Positions 42,863-51,089 of a stretch of DNA of 64,000 nucleotides are shown piece by piece (position 1 is the first letter of the stretch; each line of letters begins with the position of its first letter). Source of the DNA: an uncultured Siphonobacter sp. (GTDB lineage Bacteria > Bacteroidota > Bacteroidia > Cytophagales > Spirosomataceae); assembly GCA_913775095.1 (NCBI GenBank), contig CAJYIW010000019.1, positions 866,243-930,242 of the forward strand. Direction: 5' to 3'. The translations under genes and the position numbers were made by a program. A model generated the notes under the pieces. That model was not told where the DNA came from. It worked only from the letters and a program-made list of their open reading frames with translations, and did no database searches.

Positions 42863-44149
42863 TTACAGAATTACAGTTTTTTCCGGAGTTGCTGGCTTCA
42901 TTTTATTCTGCATAAAATTCATGAGCTGGTCAACTTCGGATTTTTTGTCTTCTTCATTGACGTGCACGTACTTCATCGTTGAGCTGATGCTGGAGTGTCC
43001 CAGCAGGTTCTGAAGGTTCTGAACCTGCCCGCCGGCACGCAGATAATTGGTAGCAAAGGTATGCCGTCCGATATGATAGTGCAGGTTCTTATCGATACCC
43101 AAAGCCGTGGCCACTACTTTGAGATACTTATTTCCTTTCTGATCACTGGCCGTCTTTCTATTAAACTTCATGATCGCCGTCAACCTGGCCAGCTCCAGAA
43201 TATGCTCTCCAGCTAACCTTGAGATGGGGATCGATACCCAAACTTTAGAGACAGACTTCGTTTTTTGAGGTTGGATCTCAATTTTTCCCTGAGCTACGAA
43301 AAATTGTGATAGTTGCGGGCTGTCCCCAATGGTTTTGATGTCCGATATCCGCAGATCCGTTTCGCATGCCAGTAAAAATCGAAGGAGCCAGACCCGCTGC
43401 CGTATCGATAAGCCGGGCGTGGTACGGTAGAATTTCTCAATAGCTTGATATTCCTCCGGAGTAAGGGAAATGACTTTCCCACCCGATTCTTTGAGCTTTA
43501 CCCGCTCCGACTTTCGACCTTGCAAAAACGGGTTCCCGTGTGCGATCCCATCTTCCATGGCCAGGGAAATATAAGTTTTCAGCGTCCGGAGGTATCGTAC
43601 AATGGTATTACCGGAAAGCTTCTTACCATCCGGCTTTTTCTTGCCCTTTAGGAATACTTCGTACCGACGGATAAAATCAGGAGTCAACAGGGCCACAGGC
43701 AAGAGCTGCCCATTCATGAATTCTTTTAAGGAACCTAACGCGGTCCGTTGAGTACGTGGCGTGCCTCCAGTCAGGATGCCCTGGCGATCCCTCATTTTGA
43801 TCTTTTGCTCATAGTATTCCAGAAAATCAGTCTTATGATCAAAATTCTGGAATTCTTGCATGGCCGCTTCCATGGTGAGCACCCGGTCAGTGAGCCGAAA
43901 TACTTTGAATATTTCGTTGAACTTCCCCATTTCGGTTTTGATGATGAGATTAAAGTCATTGACATCCGGATCTTCCTTTGATCGTTTCAAAAGTCTTCCC
44001 TGGGCTTCGTCCACCAGTTCGGGTGGCCACTCCAGATTGATTGGTAGCTTCTTGAATTCAGTTCCTATGCCTATCAGCAGATGCAAAGCTGAGCAACCAT
44101 TCTTCTTGGTGAATTGGTGGTTGAACCGCAGCCCGACGAACGTTTTCAT
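42863..44149 (-). CDS. Phage integrase (tyrosine recombinase)
   Basis: 428 residues with an N-terminal SAM-like, core-binding part (about 100-205) and a catalytic domain from about 228. All catalytic residues are visible: Arg 267 in TDLRISDI, Lys near 298, His 359 and Arg 362 in HIGRHTFAT, His 385 in LLGHSS, and Tyr 394 in MKYVHV. It is convergent to the tail genes and its 5' end is about 115 bases from the 3' end of tRNA-Arg, fitting integration at that tRNA. It would insert and excise the prophage. Confidence 0.93.
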   Translation of the reverse strand: MKTFVGLRFNHQFTKKNGCSALHLLIGIGTEFKKLPINLEWPPELVDEAQGRLLKRSKEDPDVNDFNLIIKTEMGKFNEIFKVFRLTDRVLTMEAAMQEFQNFDHKTDFLEYYEQKIKMRDRQGILTGGTPRTQRTALGSLKEFMNGQLLPVALLTPDFIRRYEVFLKGKKKPDGKKLSGNTIVRYLRTLKTYISLAMEDGIAHGNPFLQGRKSERVKLKESGGKVISLTPEEYQAIEKFYRTTPGLSIRQRVWLLRFLLACETDLRISDIKTIGDSPQLSQFFVAQGKIEIQPQKTKSVSKVWVSIPISRLAGEHILELARLTAIMKFNRKTASDQKGNKYLKVVATALGIDKNLHYHIGRHTFATNYLRAGGQVQNLQNLLGHSSISSTMKYVHVNEEDKKSEVDQLMNFMQNKMKPATPEKTVIL

Positions 44150-44150
44150 T

Positions 44151-44204
44151 TTGAAGTGATTTTGAAGTACCCTATACGCGAGAAAAATTTTGAAGTGATT
44201 TTAA
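44151..44204. repeat. Direct repeats near the integrase start, possible arm-type sites
   Basis: TTTGAAGTGATTTT occurs twice in the same orientation between the integrase start and the tRNA, about 35 bases apart. Direct repeats flanking an attachment core are typical of integrase arm-binding sites. The core itself was not identified, since the left copy would lie outside the window. Confidence 0.4.
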
Positions 44205-44210
44205 AGCACG

Positions 44211-44242
44211 AAAGGGCTCCAAACCTTCGTTTGGAGCCCTTT
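44211..44242. terminator. Strong hairpin between integrase and tRNA-Arg
   Basis: AAAGGGCTCCAAA (44211-44223) and TTTGGAGCCCTTT (44230-44242) are perfect 13-bp arms with loop CCTTCG. It lies 23 bases past the tRNA-Arg 3' end on the minus strand and probably terminates the tRNA transcript. Confidence 0.75.
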
Positions 44243-44265
44243 CAGAGGGTATTTTTTTCACTTCG

Positions 44266-44339
44266 TGATCCCAGCAGGACTCGAACCTGCAACCTACTGC
44301 TTAGAAGGCAGTTGCTCTATCCGGTTGAGCTATGGGACC
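44266..44339 (-). tRNA. tRNA-Arg (TCT)
   Basis: The minus strand folds as a full tRNA: acceptor GGTCCCA with TGGGATC (one G-T wobble), T-arm with GGTTCGAGTCC, anticodon loop CTTCTAA giving TCT (Arg). CCA is not encoded. The integrase gene and the phage end lie directly at its 3' side, so its 3' end is the likely attachment site. Confidence 0.9.
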
Positions 44340-44404
44340 AGACTCAGCCGGTTTCAGCAATGGTTCACAGAATTCTGGAACTGGTACTGGTCAATGTTTT
44401 CGTG

Positions 44405-44478
44405 TCGGGGTGGCCAGATTCGAACTGACGACCTTCTGCTCCCAAAGCAGACGCGATACCGGGCTACGCTACACCCCG
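44405..44478 (-). tRNA. tRNA-Pro (TGG)
   Basis: Minus strand: acceptor CGGGGTG pairs with CACCCCG, T-loop GTTCGAATC, anticodon loop TTTGGGA giving TGG (Pro). It lies in a cluster with tRNA-Ser upstream and tRNA-Arg downstream, sharing one promoter. Confidence 0.92.
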
Positions 44479-44511
44479 AAAACTCTTTACTTAATCAACT
44501 GACAGAAGACT

Positions 44512-44600
<89 letters not shown>

Positions 44601-44617
44601 TGTTCCGTTTCGGTCTG

Positions 44618-44650
44618 CAAATATAGGGTTATAAAATCGCCGAACGCAAG
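44618..44650 (-). promoter_or_regulatory. Bacteroidota-type promoter of the tRNA cluster
   Basis: On the minus strand TATATTTG (44618-44625) matches the -7 box TAnnTTTG exactly. TTG at 44647-44649 lies 21 bases upstream, the proper -33 spacing. It begins about 18 bases before the tRNA-Ser 5' end. Confidence 0.7.
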
Positions 44651-44701
44651 CTTTTCTTGAAAAAAAATCCGTTTTTTGCATTTCTTACCGCTTCCCACTC
44701 T

Positions 44702-45661
44702 ATGATTTTTAACCGCGACTGGAGTACCACTGAACTGATTTTCATCGTTTTATTTGCTCTTTTTTACTTCATCTATTTAGGTAGAACCTTTTGGTATGCT
44801 CATCAATTAAAAACGTCGGCCCGCTCGCTGGCTCTCAAGTTTTTCCTTCGATCGACTGCCATGGGGGCTCTCGTCATTGGTTTACTGGAACCTTCGTTTG
44901 GCGATCCCGAACGCGAACTACAGGCCGTCGGTAAGGATATTTTTCTGGTCGTAGATGTTTCGAAAAGTATGGACGCCACGGATGTACAGCCCTCCCGCCT
45001 GCAACGCATCAAGTTTGAGTTGAATCGGCTCATTACAACCTACCCCAGTGATCGCTTCGGAATGATTGTCTTTTCCTCAGGGGCCTACCTGCAATGTCCC
45101 CTGACGTTCGATCGTAATGCCTTGACCATTTTTATTGAGTCGCTGACAACCCAGATGCTGTCCGATCAGGGAACCGCTTTTCAGCCCGCTCTCCAGATGG
45201 CCCTTGACAAACAATCCACCGATACGCGTTCCAATGCGTCCAGAGTACTGCTGCTCATCAGTGATGGGGAAGACTTCAGCGGGGTGGATGCGAAAACGCT
45301 CCGATCCATTCGCCGCCAGGGCATTCACGTGCTTTGTCTGGGCATCGGCACCCGGGAAGGCAGCCGCATTCCCTCGGGCAGCAGTTATGTGAAAGACGAA
45401 GACGGCAATTTCGTTCGGACGATGCTTCAGTCGGAACCGCTGGAGAAAATAGCCAGCGAAACCGCCGGGTCTTACTTTGAAATTACTTCCGTTCGAAATG
45501 ATTTCCCACAACTTACTCAAAGCATTCAGCAGATTGCCGGACGGCTCATTGACCAGCGGAAAGTGGCCATTACGTCCAATCGTTACTACTACTTTGTGAT
45601 TCTGGCCTTAATTTTGCTAAGCTTCGATGTAATGATTACCGTTCGAACGTTCCGGTTATAA
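44702..45661 (+). CDS. VWA-domain membrane protein, BatA/BatB-like
   Basis: ATG at 44702 gives 319 residues; an upstream TTG frame extension is not needed. Two membrane segments are near 10-30 and 48-68, and one near 293-315. The VWA domain has a MIDAS motif DVSKS near 85-89, followed by Thr and Asp residues of the metal site in LLLISDGEDF. Bat proteins are Bacteroidota membrane proteins tied to stress tolerance with MoxR-type ATPases. A TPR gene follows, as in Bat operons; the MoxR ATPase is not adjacent here. Confidence 0.8.
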   Translation: MIFNRDWSTTELIFIVLFALFYFIYLGRTFWYAHQLKTSARSLALKFFLRSTAMGALVIGLLEPSFGDPERELQAVGKDIFLVVDVSKSMDATDVQPSRLQRIKFELNRLITTYPSDRFGMIVFSSGAYLQCPLTFDRNALTIFIESLTTQMLSDQGTAFQPALQMALDKQSTDTRSNASRVLLLISDGEDFSGVDAKTLRSIRRQGIHVLCLGIGTREGSRIPSGSSYVKDEDGNFVRTMLQSEPLEKIASETAGSYFEITSVRNDFPQLTQSIQQIAGRLIDQRKVAITSNRYYYFVILALILLSFDVMITVRTFRL

Positions 45662-45673
45662 GACCTACGAGTT

Positions 45674-46351
45674 ATGAATATATTCTGGCTGAAAATTGCC
45701 ATCTGGCTGACCACTCTGGGCTGGCCCAATCAGATTATCCAGCGTAACCAGGCCAAAACTATTGCGGAGACGGCTTACCGTCAGCAGGATTACGATCAGG
45801 CGGTAGCGTATTATGAGTACCTGGAACGCACGCAGCTGGTTCCTGAGCCGGATGTTATTCTCAATCTGGCTCATGCGGCTTTTGCAAAAAAGGATACCGC
45901 CCTGGCCATTAGCCAGTATCGTCGGCTGGCCCGGGTGTCCGATGCGGGCATTGCTTCCACTGCTTTGAATCAGCTGGGGGTTTTGTTATGTTTTTCGGGA
46001 GACACCCTTCAGGCGGAGAGCCAGTTTCAGGAGGCTTTAGTCCGTAATCCGGATAATGATCAGGCTCGTTTCAATTACGAGCTGGTCCGGCGGCACCATA
46101 AAACACCCCCGGCCGGAAGCCCGCCCCCCGAGCCCCCCCGCTCTTCCGAAACGCCACCGCCGCCGAGTCAGTCCGCCGAAGTGAAAGTATCCACCCGAAA
46201 GGAACAGATTTTAAAGTCGCTGAATCAATACAACCTGACGGAAGAACAGGCCACCCGACTGCTGGAAGCTTCCCGAAATCAGGAAATTCAGTACATTCAG
46301 CAGCATCCGCACAAGCCCGAAAACTCCGTGGAAACCAAAGAAAAATGGTAG
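45674..46351 (+). CDS. TPR-repeat protein, BatC-like
   Basis: 225 residues. The N-terminus has a weak hydrophobic segment (MNIFWLKIAIWLTTLGW), possibly a signal anchor. TPR-type helix pairs occupy about 28-135 (YRQQDYDQAVAYYEYLERTQ; LGVLLCFSGDTLQAESQFQE). A proline-rich linker follows (PPPEPPRSSETPPPPS), then a short conserved-looking helix with LLEASRNQE. It starts 12 bases after the VWA gene, so it is co-transcribed. It probably serves as a periplasmic scaffold for the VWA partner. Confidence 0.7.
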   Translation: MNIFWLKIAIWLTTLGWPNQIIQRNQAKTIAETAYRQQDYDQAVAYYEYLERTQLVPEPDVILNLAHAAFAKKDTALAISQYRRLARVSDAGIASTALNQLGVLLCFSGDTLQAESQFQEALVRNPDNDQARFNYELVRRHHKTPPAGSPPPEPPRSSETPPPPSQSAEVKVSTRKEQILKSLNQYNLTEEQATRLLEASRNQEIQYIQQHPHKPENSVETKEKW

Positions 46352-46409
46352 TTTTCGGATTTTATTGAAAACGACGCATTAGTAATAAACCGGGTTTCGG
46401 TCTTACCAG

Positions 46410-46440
46410 TTGGCATTTGACGCTCTACTGGTTAATTTCG
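46410..46440 (+). promoter_or_regulatory. Candidate promoter of purC
   Basis: TTG (46410-46412), a 20-base spacer, then TAATTTCG (46433-46440) matches the Bacteroidota layout with one change in the -7 box. The start codon follows 25 bases later. Confidence 0.4.
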
Positions 46441-46465
46441 CGACCTGTAACTTATTTTCAGGTTC

Positions 46466-47407
46466 ATGCCTATCTCCCGTACTGATTTTCAATTTCCAGG
46501 TCAAACCGGCCTGTACCATGGCAAGGTTCGTGACGTATATTTTTTCGAGGATTACCTGCTCGCCATTGCCTCTGACCGCATCTCGGCATTTGACGTCATT
46601 CTGCCTCACCCGATTCCTTATAAAGGACAGGTACTGAACCAGTTGGCGGCTCACTTCCTGCGGGCTACGGCAGATATCGTTCCCAACTGGTTACTGGAAG
46701 TTCCGGACCCCAATGCAAGTTTCGGCTGGCGTTGTGAAGCCTATCCCGTTGAAATGGTTGTTCGCGGGTACCTGGCCGGGCACGCCTGGCGTACCTATCG
46801 TTCCGGGAAACGGGTCTTGTGCGGGGTTACTTTACCCGAAGGACTGAAAGAAAATGATCGCCTGCCCGAGCCCATCATTACACCTACCACGAAAGCTCAC
46901 GAAGGACATGACGAGGATATTTCCCGTGAGGAGATTCTGAGTCAAGGTCTGATTTCCGAAGAGGAATATTCCCAACTGGAACAATATACACTGGCTTTGT
47001 TTGAACGCGGCACCCAGATGGCTGCCGATCAGGGACTGATTCTGGTGGATACCAAGTACGAATTTGGCAAGCGTGGTACGGAGATTTACCTGATTGACGA
47101 AATTCATACGCCCGACTCCAGCCGTTATTTTTACGCCGAAGGATACGCCGAACGGCAGGCAGCGGGCGAAGCTCAGCGACAGCTTTCGAAAGAATTTGTC
47201 CGCGAATGGCTGATTGCCAATGGATTTCAGGGACAGGAGGGCCAAACGGTTCCCGAAATGTCCGAAGAATGGATCAATCAGATTTCTCAACGCTATATTG
47301 AGTTATTCGAAAAAGTAGCCGGAGAAACGTTTACGCCGACACCCGACCCGAACCCCTTGGCCCGTATCGAACTAAATGTGAACCAGTTACTAGCCTCACG
47401 CGCATAA
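46466..47407 (+). CDS. purC: SAICAR synthase (phosphoribosylaminoimidazole-succinocarboxamide synthase)
   Basis: It joins CAIR and aspartate using ATP in purine biosynthesis. The 313-residue length is normal for this longer bacterial type. Family motifs are clear: [20 protein letters not shown] at the ATP site near residues 19-38, [20 protein letters not shown], and [11 protein letters not shown] near 193, and [13 protein letters not shown] near 208. It stands alone between the Bat-like pair and the STAS gene, with no other purine genes near. Confidence 0.95.
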   Translation: MPISRTDFQFPGQTGLYHGKVRDVYFFEDYLLAIASDRISAFDVILPHPIPYKGQVLNQLAAHFLRATADIVPNWLLEVPDPNASFGWRCEAYPVEMVVRGYLAGHAWRTYRSGKRVLCGVTLPEGLKENDRLPEPIITPTTKAHEGHDEDISREEILSQGLISEEEYSQLEQYTLALFERGTQMAADQGLILVDTKYEFGKRGTEIYLIDEIHTPDSSRYFYAEGYAERQAAGEAQRQLSKEFVREWLIANGFQGQEGQTVPEMSEEWINQISQRYIELFEKVAGETFTPTPDPNPLARIELNVNQLLASRA

Positions 47408-47504
47408 GTCGTTGTTAGTAATTCGTTGCTTGTAGTTAGAAAATTAACTTTTGCAGGATTTCACCTGACAACCAATAACCATCAACTAAAAACCGTAAAG
47501 AACG

Positions 47505-47945
47505 ATGGATTTAAAAATTGAAAAAAATCAGCAGTACGTATTGATTGACATCCCACAGGCGAGCATTGATACCGACGCTTCTCAGGCTCTTTCCAAAAGC
47601 GTCGCTTCTCTTTGGAAAGAAGGATATACCAACATTGTCATTGACCTCAATCAGGTTCAATCCGTCGAGCAGGATGGTTTCTCGGTTTTACGAAAAGCCA
47701 ATGAATTATGCCTTAGAGACGGCGGTATTTTTATTCTGGTAACGAAAGATGAGGAGTTAACGGAAGCACTCGACGAGGCCAAAATCCGTGACCTGACGAT
47801 TCTTCCCACCGTAGAAGAAGCCGTAGATGCCGTCTTTATGAATGAACTGGAAGGCGAATTCCGCGAAGAAGAAGACGATGAATACGATTACGGCGGGAGT
47901 GCTGATGAAGAAGGCAGTTCCACCACTAAGGACGAAGAATATTAA
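47505..47945 (+). CDS. STAS-domain anti-sigma-factor-antagonist-like protein
   Basis: The first 110 residues follow the STAS fold (YVLIDIPQASIDTDASQALS; NIVIDLNQVQSVEQDGFSVL). At the position where SpoIIAA-type proteins have a phosphorylated serine (DSSG), this protein has EQDG, so phospho-switching is doubtful. The C-terminal 35 residues are highly acidic (EEEDDEYDYGGSADEEGSST). It may act as a structural or signalling partner; no anti-sigma gene is adjacent. A strong terminator follows. Confidence 0.75.
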   Translation: MDLKIEKNQQYVLIDIPQASIDTDASQALSKSVASLWKEGYTNIVIDLNQVQSVEQDGFSVLRKANELCLRDGGIFILVTKDEELTEALDEAKIRDLTILPTVEEAVDAVFMNELEGEFREEEDDEYDYGGSADEEGSSTTKDEEY

Positions 47946-47947
47946 TA

Positions 47948-47976
47948 AAAAAGCCGGCCCCAGGGTCGGCTTTTTT
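47948..47976 (+). terminator. Terminator after STAS gene
   Basis: AAAGCCGGCCC and GGTCGGCTTT form a stem with one mismatch, followed by six T, three bases after the stop codon region. Confidence 0.8.
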
Positions 47977-48031
47977 GATTCAGGAATAATTCTTTTCTTG
48001 CCCATTCCAACACAAACGAAAGGAATAAGCT

Positions 48032-48979
48032 TTGCAATTTCAGGTTACTATTCTAGGAACGGGTTCCGCAACACCGACGCTTCATCGTAATCCCACTGCT
48101 CAATGGCTTACGTACGAAAGCGAACATTTTCTGGTGGATTGCGGAGAAGGTACGCAGCTTCAGTTGCTTAAGCATAAAATGCGGCTGAGCCGGCTATACA
48201 CGATTTTTATTTCGCACTTACACGGGGATCATTACTTTGGTCTGTTCGGGTTGCTGACCAGCATGAGCCTGGCTCAACGGCAGGAACCGTTGGCCATTTA
48301 CGGCCCTCACGGTCTGGACGAGATCATTACCACGCATTTCAAATACTCCGATACGCGGCTGACCTATCCGCTGCAGTTTCATCCGACCAATCCCCATCAG
48401 CAGGAGCGTATTTTCGAGAATGAACACCTGACCGTTGAAACCATACCCCTAAAGCATCGCATTGCGTGTACGGGCTTCATTTTCCGCGAAAAACCTAAAA
48501 GGCGTAACCTCATCAGAGGGTTGGTTCCGGAGAAAGCCGTACCCGAGGAACTCGTTCAGCTTAAGTCAGGTAAAAACATTTATCATCCGGACGGTACTGT
48601 TAAATACAGTTTTGAGGCCTTAACCACGCCTCCCCCGCCCGTACGGAGTTACGCATTTTGCTCCGACACCTTATACCTGCCCGAACTGGCGGAAGTGGTG
48701 AAGGGCGTAGATGTTTTATACCACGAAGCCACGTTTGCCAATGACCTCCACGAACGAGCGTTGCGAACGAATCACTCGACGGCGGGACAGGCGGCTATGG
48801 TTGCCAGGGACGCTCAGGCGGGACAGTTACTCTTAGGCCACTTTTCTTCCCGATACCGCGAAGTAACCCAGATCTTACGGGACGCCCAGGAAATATTTCC
48901 CCAATCCATTCTGGCGGAAGAAGGGAAAACCTATGAAATCGGAACGCATCCGGTTAGTAACGATCATCAGATTTTTTAA
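48032..48979 (+). CDS. rnz: Ribonuclease Z
   Basis: It cuts the 3' trailer from tRNA precursors. The 315-residue protein has the metallo-beta-lactamase signature HLHGDH (about residues 62-67) and the rest of the metal site: His 142 region, Asp in CSDTLYLPEL and His in YHEATF, HSTAGQA. The start is TTG, preceded by a GGAA-type ribosome site, because the family N-terminus (QFQVTILGTGSATPT) begins exactly here. It processes tRNAs that lack encoded CCA, as the tRNAs in this window do. Confidence 0.93.
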   Translation: MQFQVTILGTGSATPTLHRNPTAQWLTYESEHFLVDCGEGTQLQLLKHKMRLSRLYTIFISHLHGDHYFGLFGLLTSMSLAQRQEPLAIYGPHGLDEIITTHFKYSDTRLTYPLQFHPTNPHQQERIFENEHLTVETIPLKHRIACTGFIFREKPKRRNLIRGLVPEKAVPEELVQLKSGKNIYHPDGTVKYSFEALTTPPPPVRSYAFCSDTLYLPELAEVVKGVDVLYHEATFANDLHERALRTNHSTAGQAAMVARDAQAGQLLLGHFSSRYREVTQILRDAQEIFPQSILAEEGKTYEIGTHPVSNDHQIF

Positions 48980-49114
48980 TCTTCCTCTTTCATAAATCTT
49001 TCGTAGAACTTAAGGGAAACGGCTCTTTTTTGTCGTTTTCCCTAAGTCAGCTACGTACGCTTCGGTAGAAACAGGCTGATGAATCGTCTCCTGACTTTCT
49101 TATTTCCAAACCGA

Positions 49115-50530
49115 ATGAAATCATTACTTCTCACGGCCCTATTCATTAGTTTCAGCTGGTTGAGTCAGGCACAGGACCTCTCCTGGGCCAACCAGGTTGG
49201 AGCGAAACAATTTCCCTCCGCTTCGAAAGAATACAGCGTCAACGCCTACGGAGCTAAGGGCGACGGAAAAACGCTGAACACCCGAGCCATTCAGAAAGCC
49301 ATTGACCTCTGTGCTCAGCAAGGGGGCGGAATCGTCACTTTCAAACCTGGCAGTTACGTGACGGGAGCCTTATTCATCAAGGACCGTGTGCACCTCAGGA
49401 TTGATAAAGACGTCCTTATGCTGGGGAGTGAAAACCTGGCGGATTATCCCGACATCGATACCCGGGTGGCCGGCATCGAAATGAAGTGGCCCGCGGCTTT
49501 GTTTAACGTGATGAATGTAACAAATGCCGCCGTTACGGGCGAAGGTACGGTGAATGCCCGCGGTAAATTCAACTGGGATTTATACTGGAAAACCCGGAAA
49601 GAGTACGACGAAAAAGGCCTCCGCTGGATTGTGGATTACGACGTCAAACGCGTACGTACCTTCCTGGTACAGAATTCCAGTGACATTACGCTGAAAGGCA
49701 TTACTTTTAAAAATGCTGGCTTCTGGACCGTTCAGTTGCTCTATTCAACCCGGCTAACCGTAGACGGAGTCATCATTCGCAATAACGAAGATGGAAGCGG
49801 CCCCAGCACCGACGGCGTGGATGTGGATTCTTCAACCTGGGTTTTAGTACAAAATTGCGATATCGACTGCAATGATGATAACTTCTGTTTAAAATCCGGT
49901 CGGGACTGGGACGGACTTCGGGTGAATAAACCCACCGAATACGTAGTGATTCGCAAATGTATCGCTCGTCGCGGAGCGGGCTTAGTTACACTAGGCAGCG
50001 AAACCTCCGGCGGAATTCGTCACGTATTGGCAACAGAGTTAGTGGCGAAACATACCGATAATGGCCTGCGGATCAAATCGGCCACCACGCGGGGCGGCAC
50101 CATCGAAGATATTCATTTTGAAAACTCTCAGATGGATTCGCTGAACACCGCCTTTCAGTTTAACCTAAACTGGTACCCCGCCTACAGTTACTCCACTTTG
50201 CCCGCGGGTTATACCTACGAAACCATTCCTCCGCACTGGAAAGCGATGTTACAGAAAGTAACTCCGGCTGAAAAAGGAACCCCGTACGCCAAGGATATTT
50301 ACGTAAAAAACGTGACCGTAACGAATGCCAAAACGGCTTTTGCAGCGACAGGACTGGAACAATCGCTCTTAAAAAATTTCGTGTTTACGGATTCGAAGGT
50401 AAGTGCCAGTGAAATCGGAGTTCTGGAACATACGGCTGACTGGAAATTCAACCAGTTCAACCTTCAGATCACTAAAAAGCAGGCTGACAAAGGCAACGGT
50501 GCCAAAGAAGACGAAGAGCGGCTGAAGTAA
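49115..50530 (+). CDS. Glycoside hydrolase family 28 (polygalacturonase-like), secreted
   Basis: ATG at 49115 (MKSLLLTALFISFSWLSQAQ) gives a typical signal peptide; an upstream in-frame start at 49079 would extend it by 12 residues. The right-handed beta-helix begins with YSVNAYGAKGDGKTLNTRAI. Family motifs are seen as STDGVDVDSS (about 230), CNDDNFCLKSG with the catalytic Asp pair (about 251), and RIKS (about 317). The G-H-G loop is replaced by LVTLGSETSGG. It likely cleaves pectin or rhamnogalacturonan in the periplasm or outside. Confidence 0.88.
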   Translation: MKSLLLTALFISFSWLSQAQDLSWANQVGAKQFPSASKEYSVNAYGAKGDGKTLNTRAIQKAIDLCAQQGGGIVTFKPGSYVTGALFIKDRVHLRIDKDVLMLGSENLADYPDIDTRVAGIEMKWPAALFNVMNVTNAAVTGEGTVNARGKFNWDLYWKTRKEYDEKGLRWIVDYDVKRVRTFLVQNSSDITLKGITFKNAGFWTVQLLYSTRLTVDGVIIRNNEDGSGPSTDGVDVDSSTWVLVQNCDIDCNDDNFCLKSGRDWDGLRVNKPTEYVVIRKCIARRGAGLVTLGSETSGGIRHVLATELVAKHTDNGLRIKSATTRGGTIEDIHFENSQMDSLNTAFQFNLNWYPAYSYSTLPAGYTYETIPPHWKAMLQKVTPAEKGTPYAKDIYVKNVTVTNAKTAFAATGLEQSLLKNFVFTDSKVSASEIGVLEHTADWKFNQFNLQITKKQADKGNGAKEDEERLK

Positions 50531-50556
50531 TCCCGCCTTCCAGCTAGCGTTACCCC

Positions 50557-50590
50557 AAAAGACACGACCTTCCGGGCCGTGTCTTTTTTT
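50557..50590 (+). terminator. Terminator after GH28 gene
   Basis: AAAAGACACG (50557-50566) pairs with CGTGTCTTTT (50578-50587), followed by a T-run. Confidence 0.85.
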
Positions 50591-51089
50591 GGTCAATACC
50601 TCGAAAATTTCAGAAATGAACTCATTTTCCTACTTTTTGTTAGGCATACGGAAAGATTTTATACAGAAAAGATAGATTTTTTTCCAAAAAACTTACTTAG
50701 AAGCTTAATAAAACCTTAAATCAGTAATTTCAGCAATTTAGTTTCCATTTCAGCTAAATCCACAACTTCAAAATCAGCGTTTTTAAATTTTCAATTTCAT
50801 ATTCGCTAAATTGAAAACCTTTAAATGTAATTATCAAATTTTTAACGATTTTGCGGTTTTATTAATAATATGATAATCCTAACTGAAAATTTCATTATTT
50901 CTGCACTTAAGAAATAGTCCAAATATTATATGGCTAAGTTGATTTTTTACCAATTATTTTTTGCATTATCTTAGCAGACCAGTTTAAAATCTGTTGTTCT
51001 TAAAGTTAATGATACGGATTTTCTTCTGAGCCCTTTTTCCTGATTGCATTACCGATTTTTGAATTTTTACCGAGCAAACCGTTAGGGAT
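50591..51089. other. AT-rich gltB upstream region with inverted repeat
   Basis: About 500 bases without a gene. A perfect 10-bp inverted repeat TTTTCAATTT (50788-50797) and AAATTGAAAA (50808-50817) is the clearest element; no promoter with a good -7 box was found. The length and AT-richness suggest regulation of glutamate synthase expression, but no known operator is recognised. Confidence 0.5.

Noticed and set aside
1568..44149. Mu-like transposable phage
   Set aside because: A complete tyrosine integrase at a tRNA gene is present, and no DDE transposase or MuB-like ATPase was found in the window.
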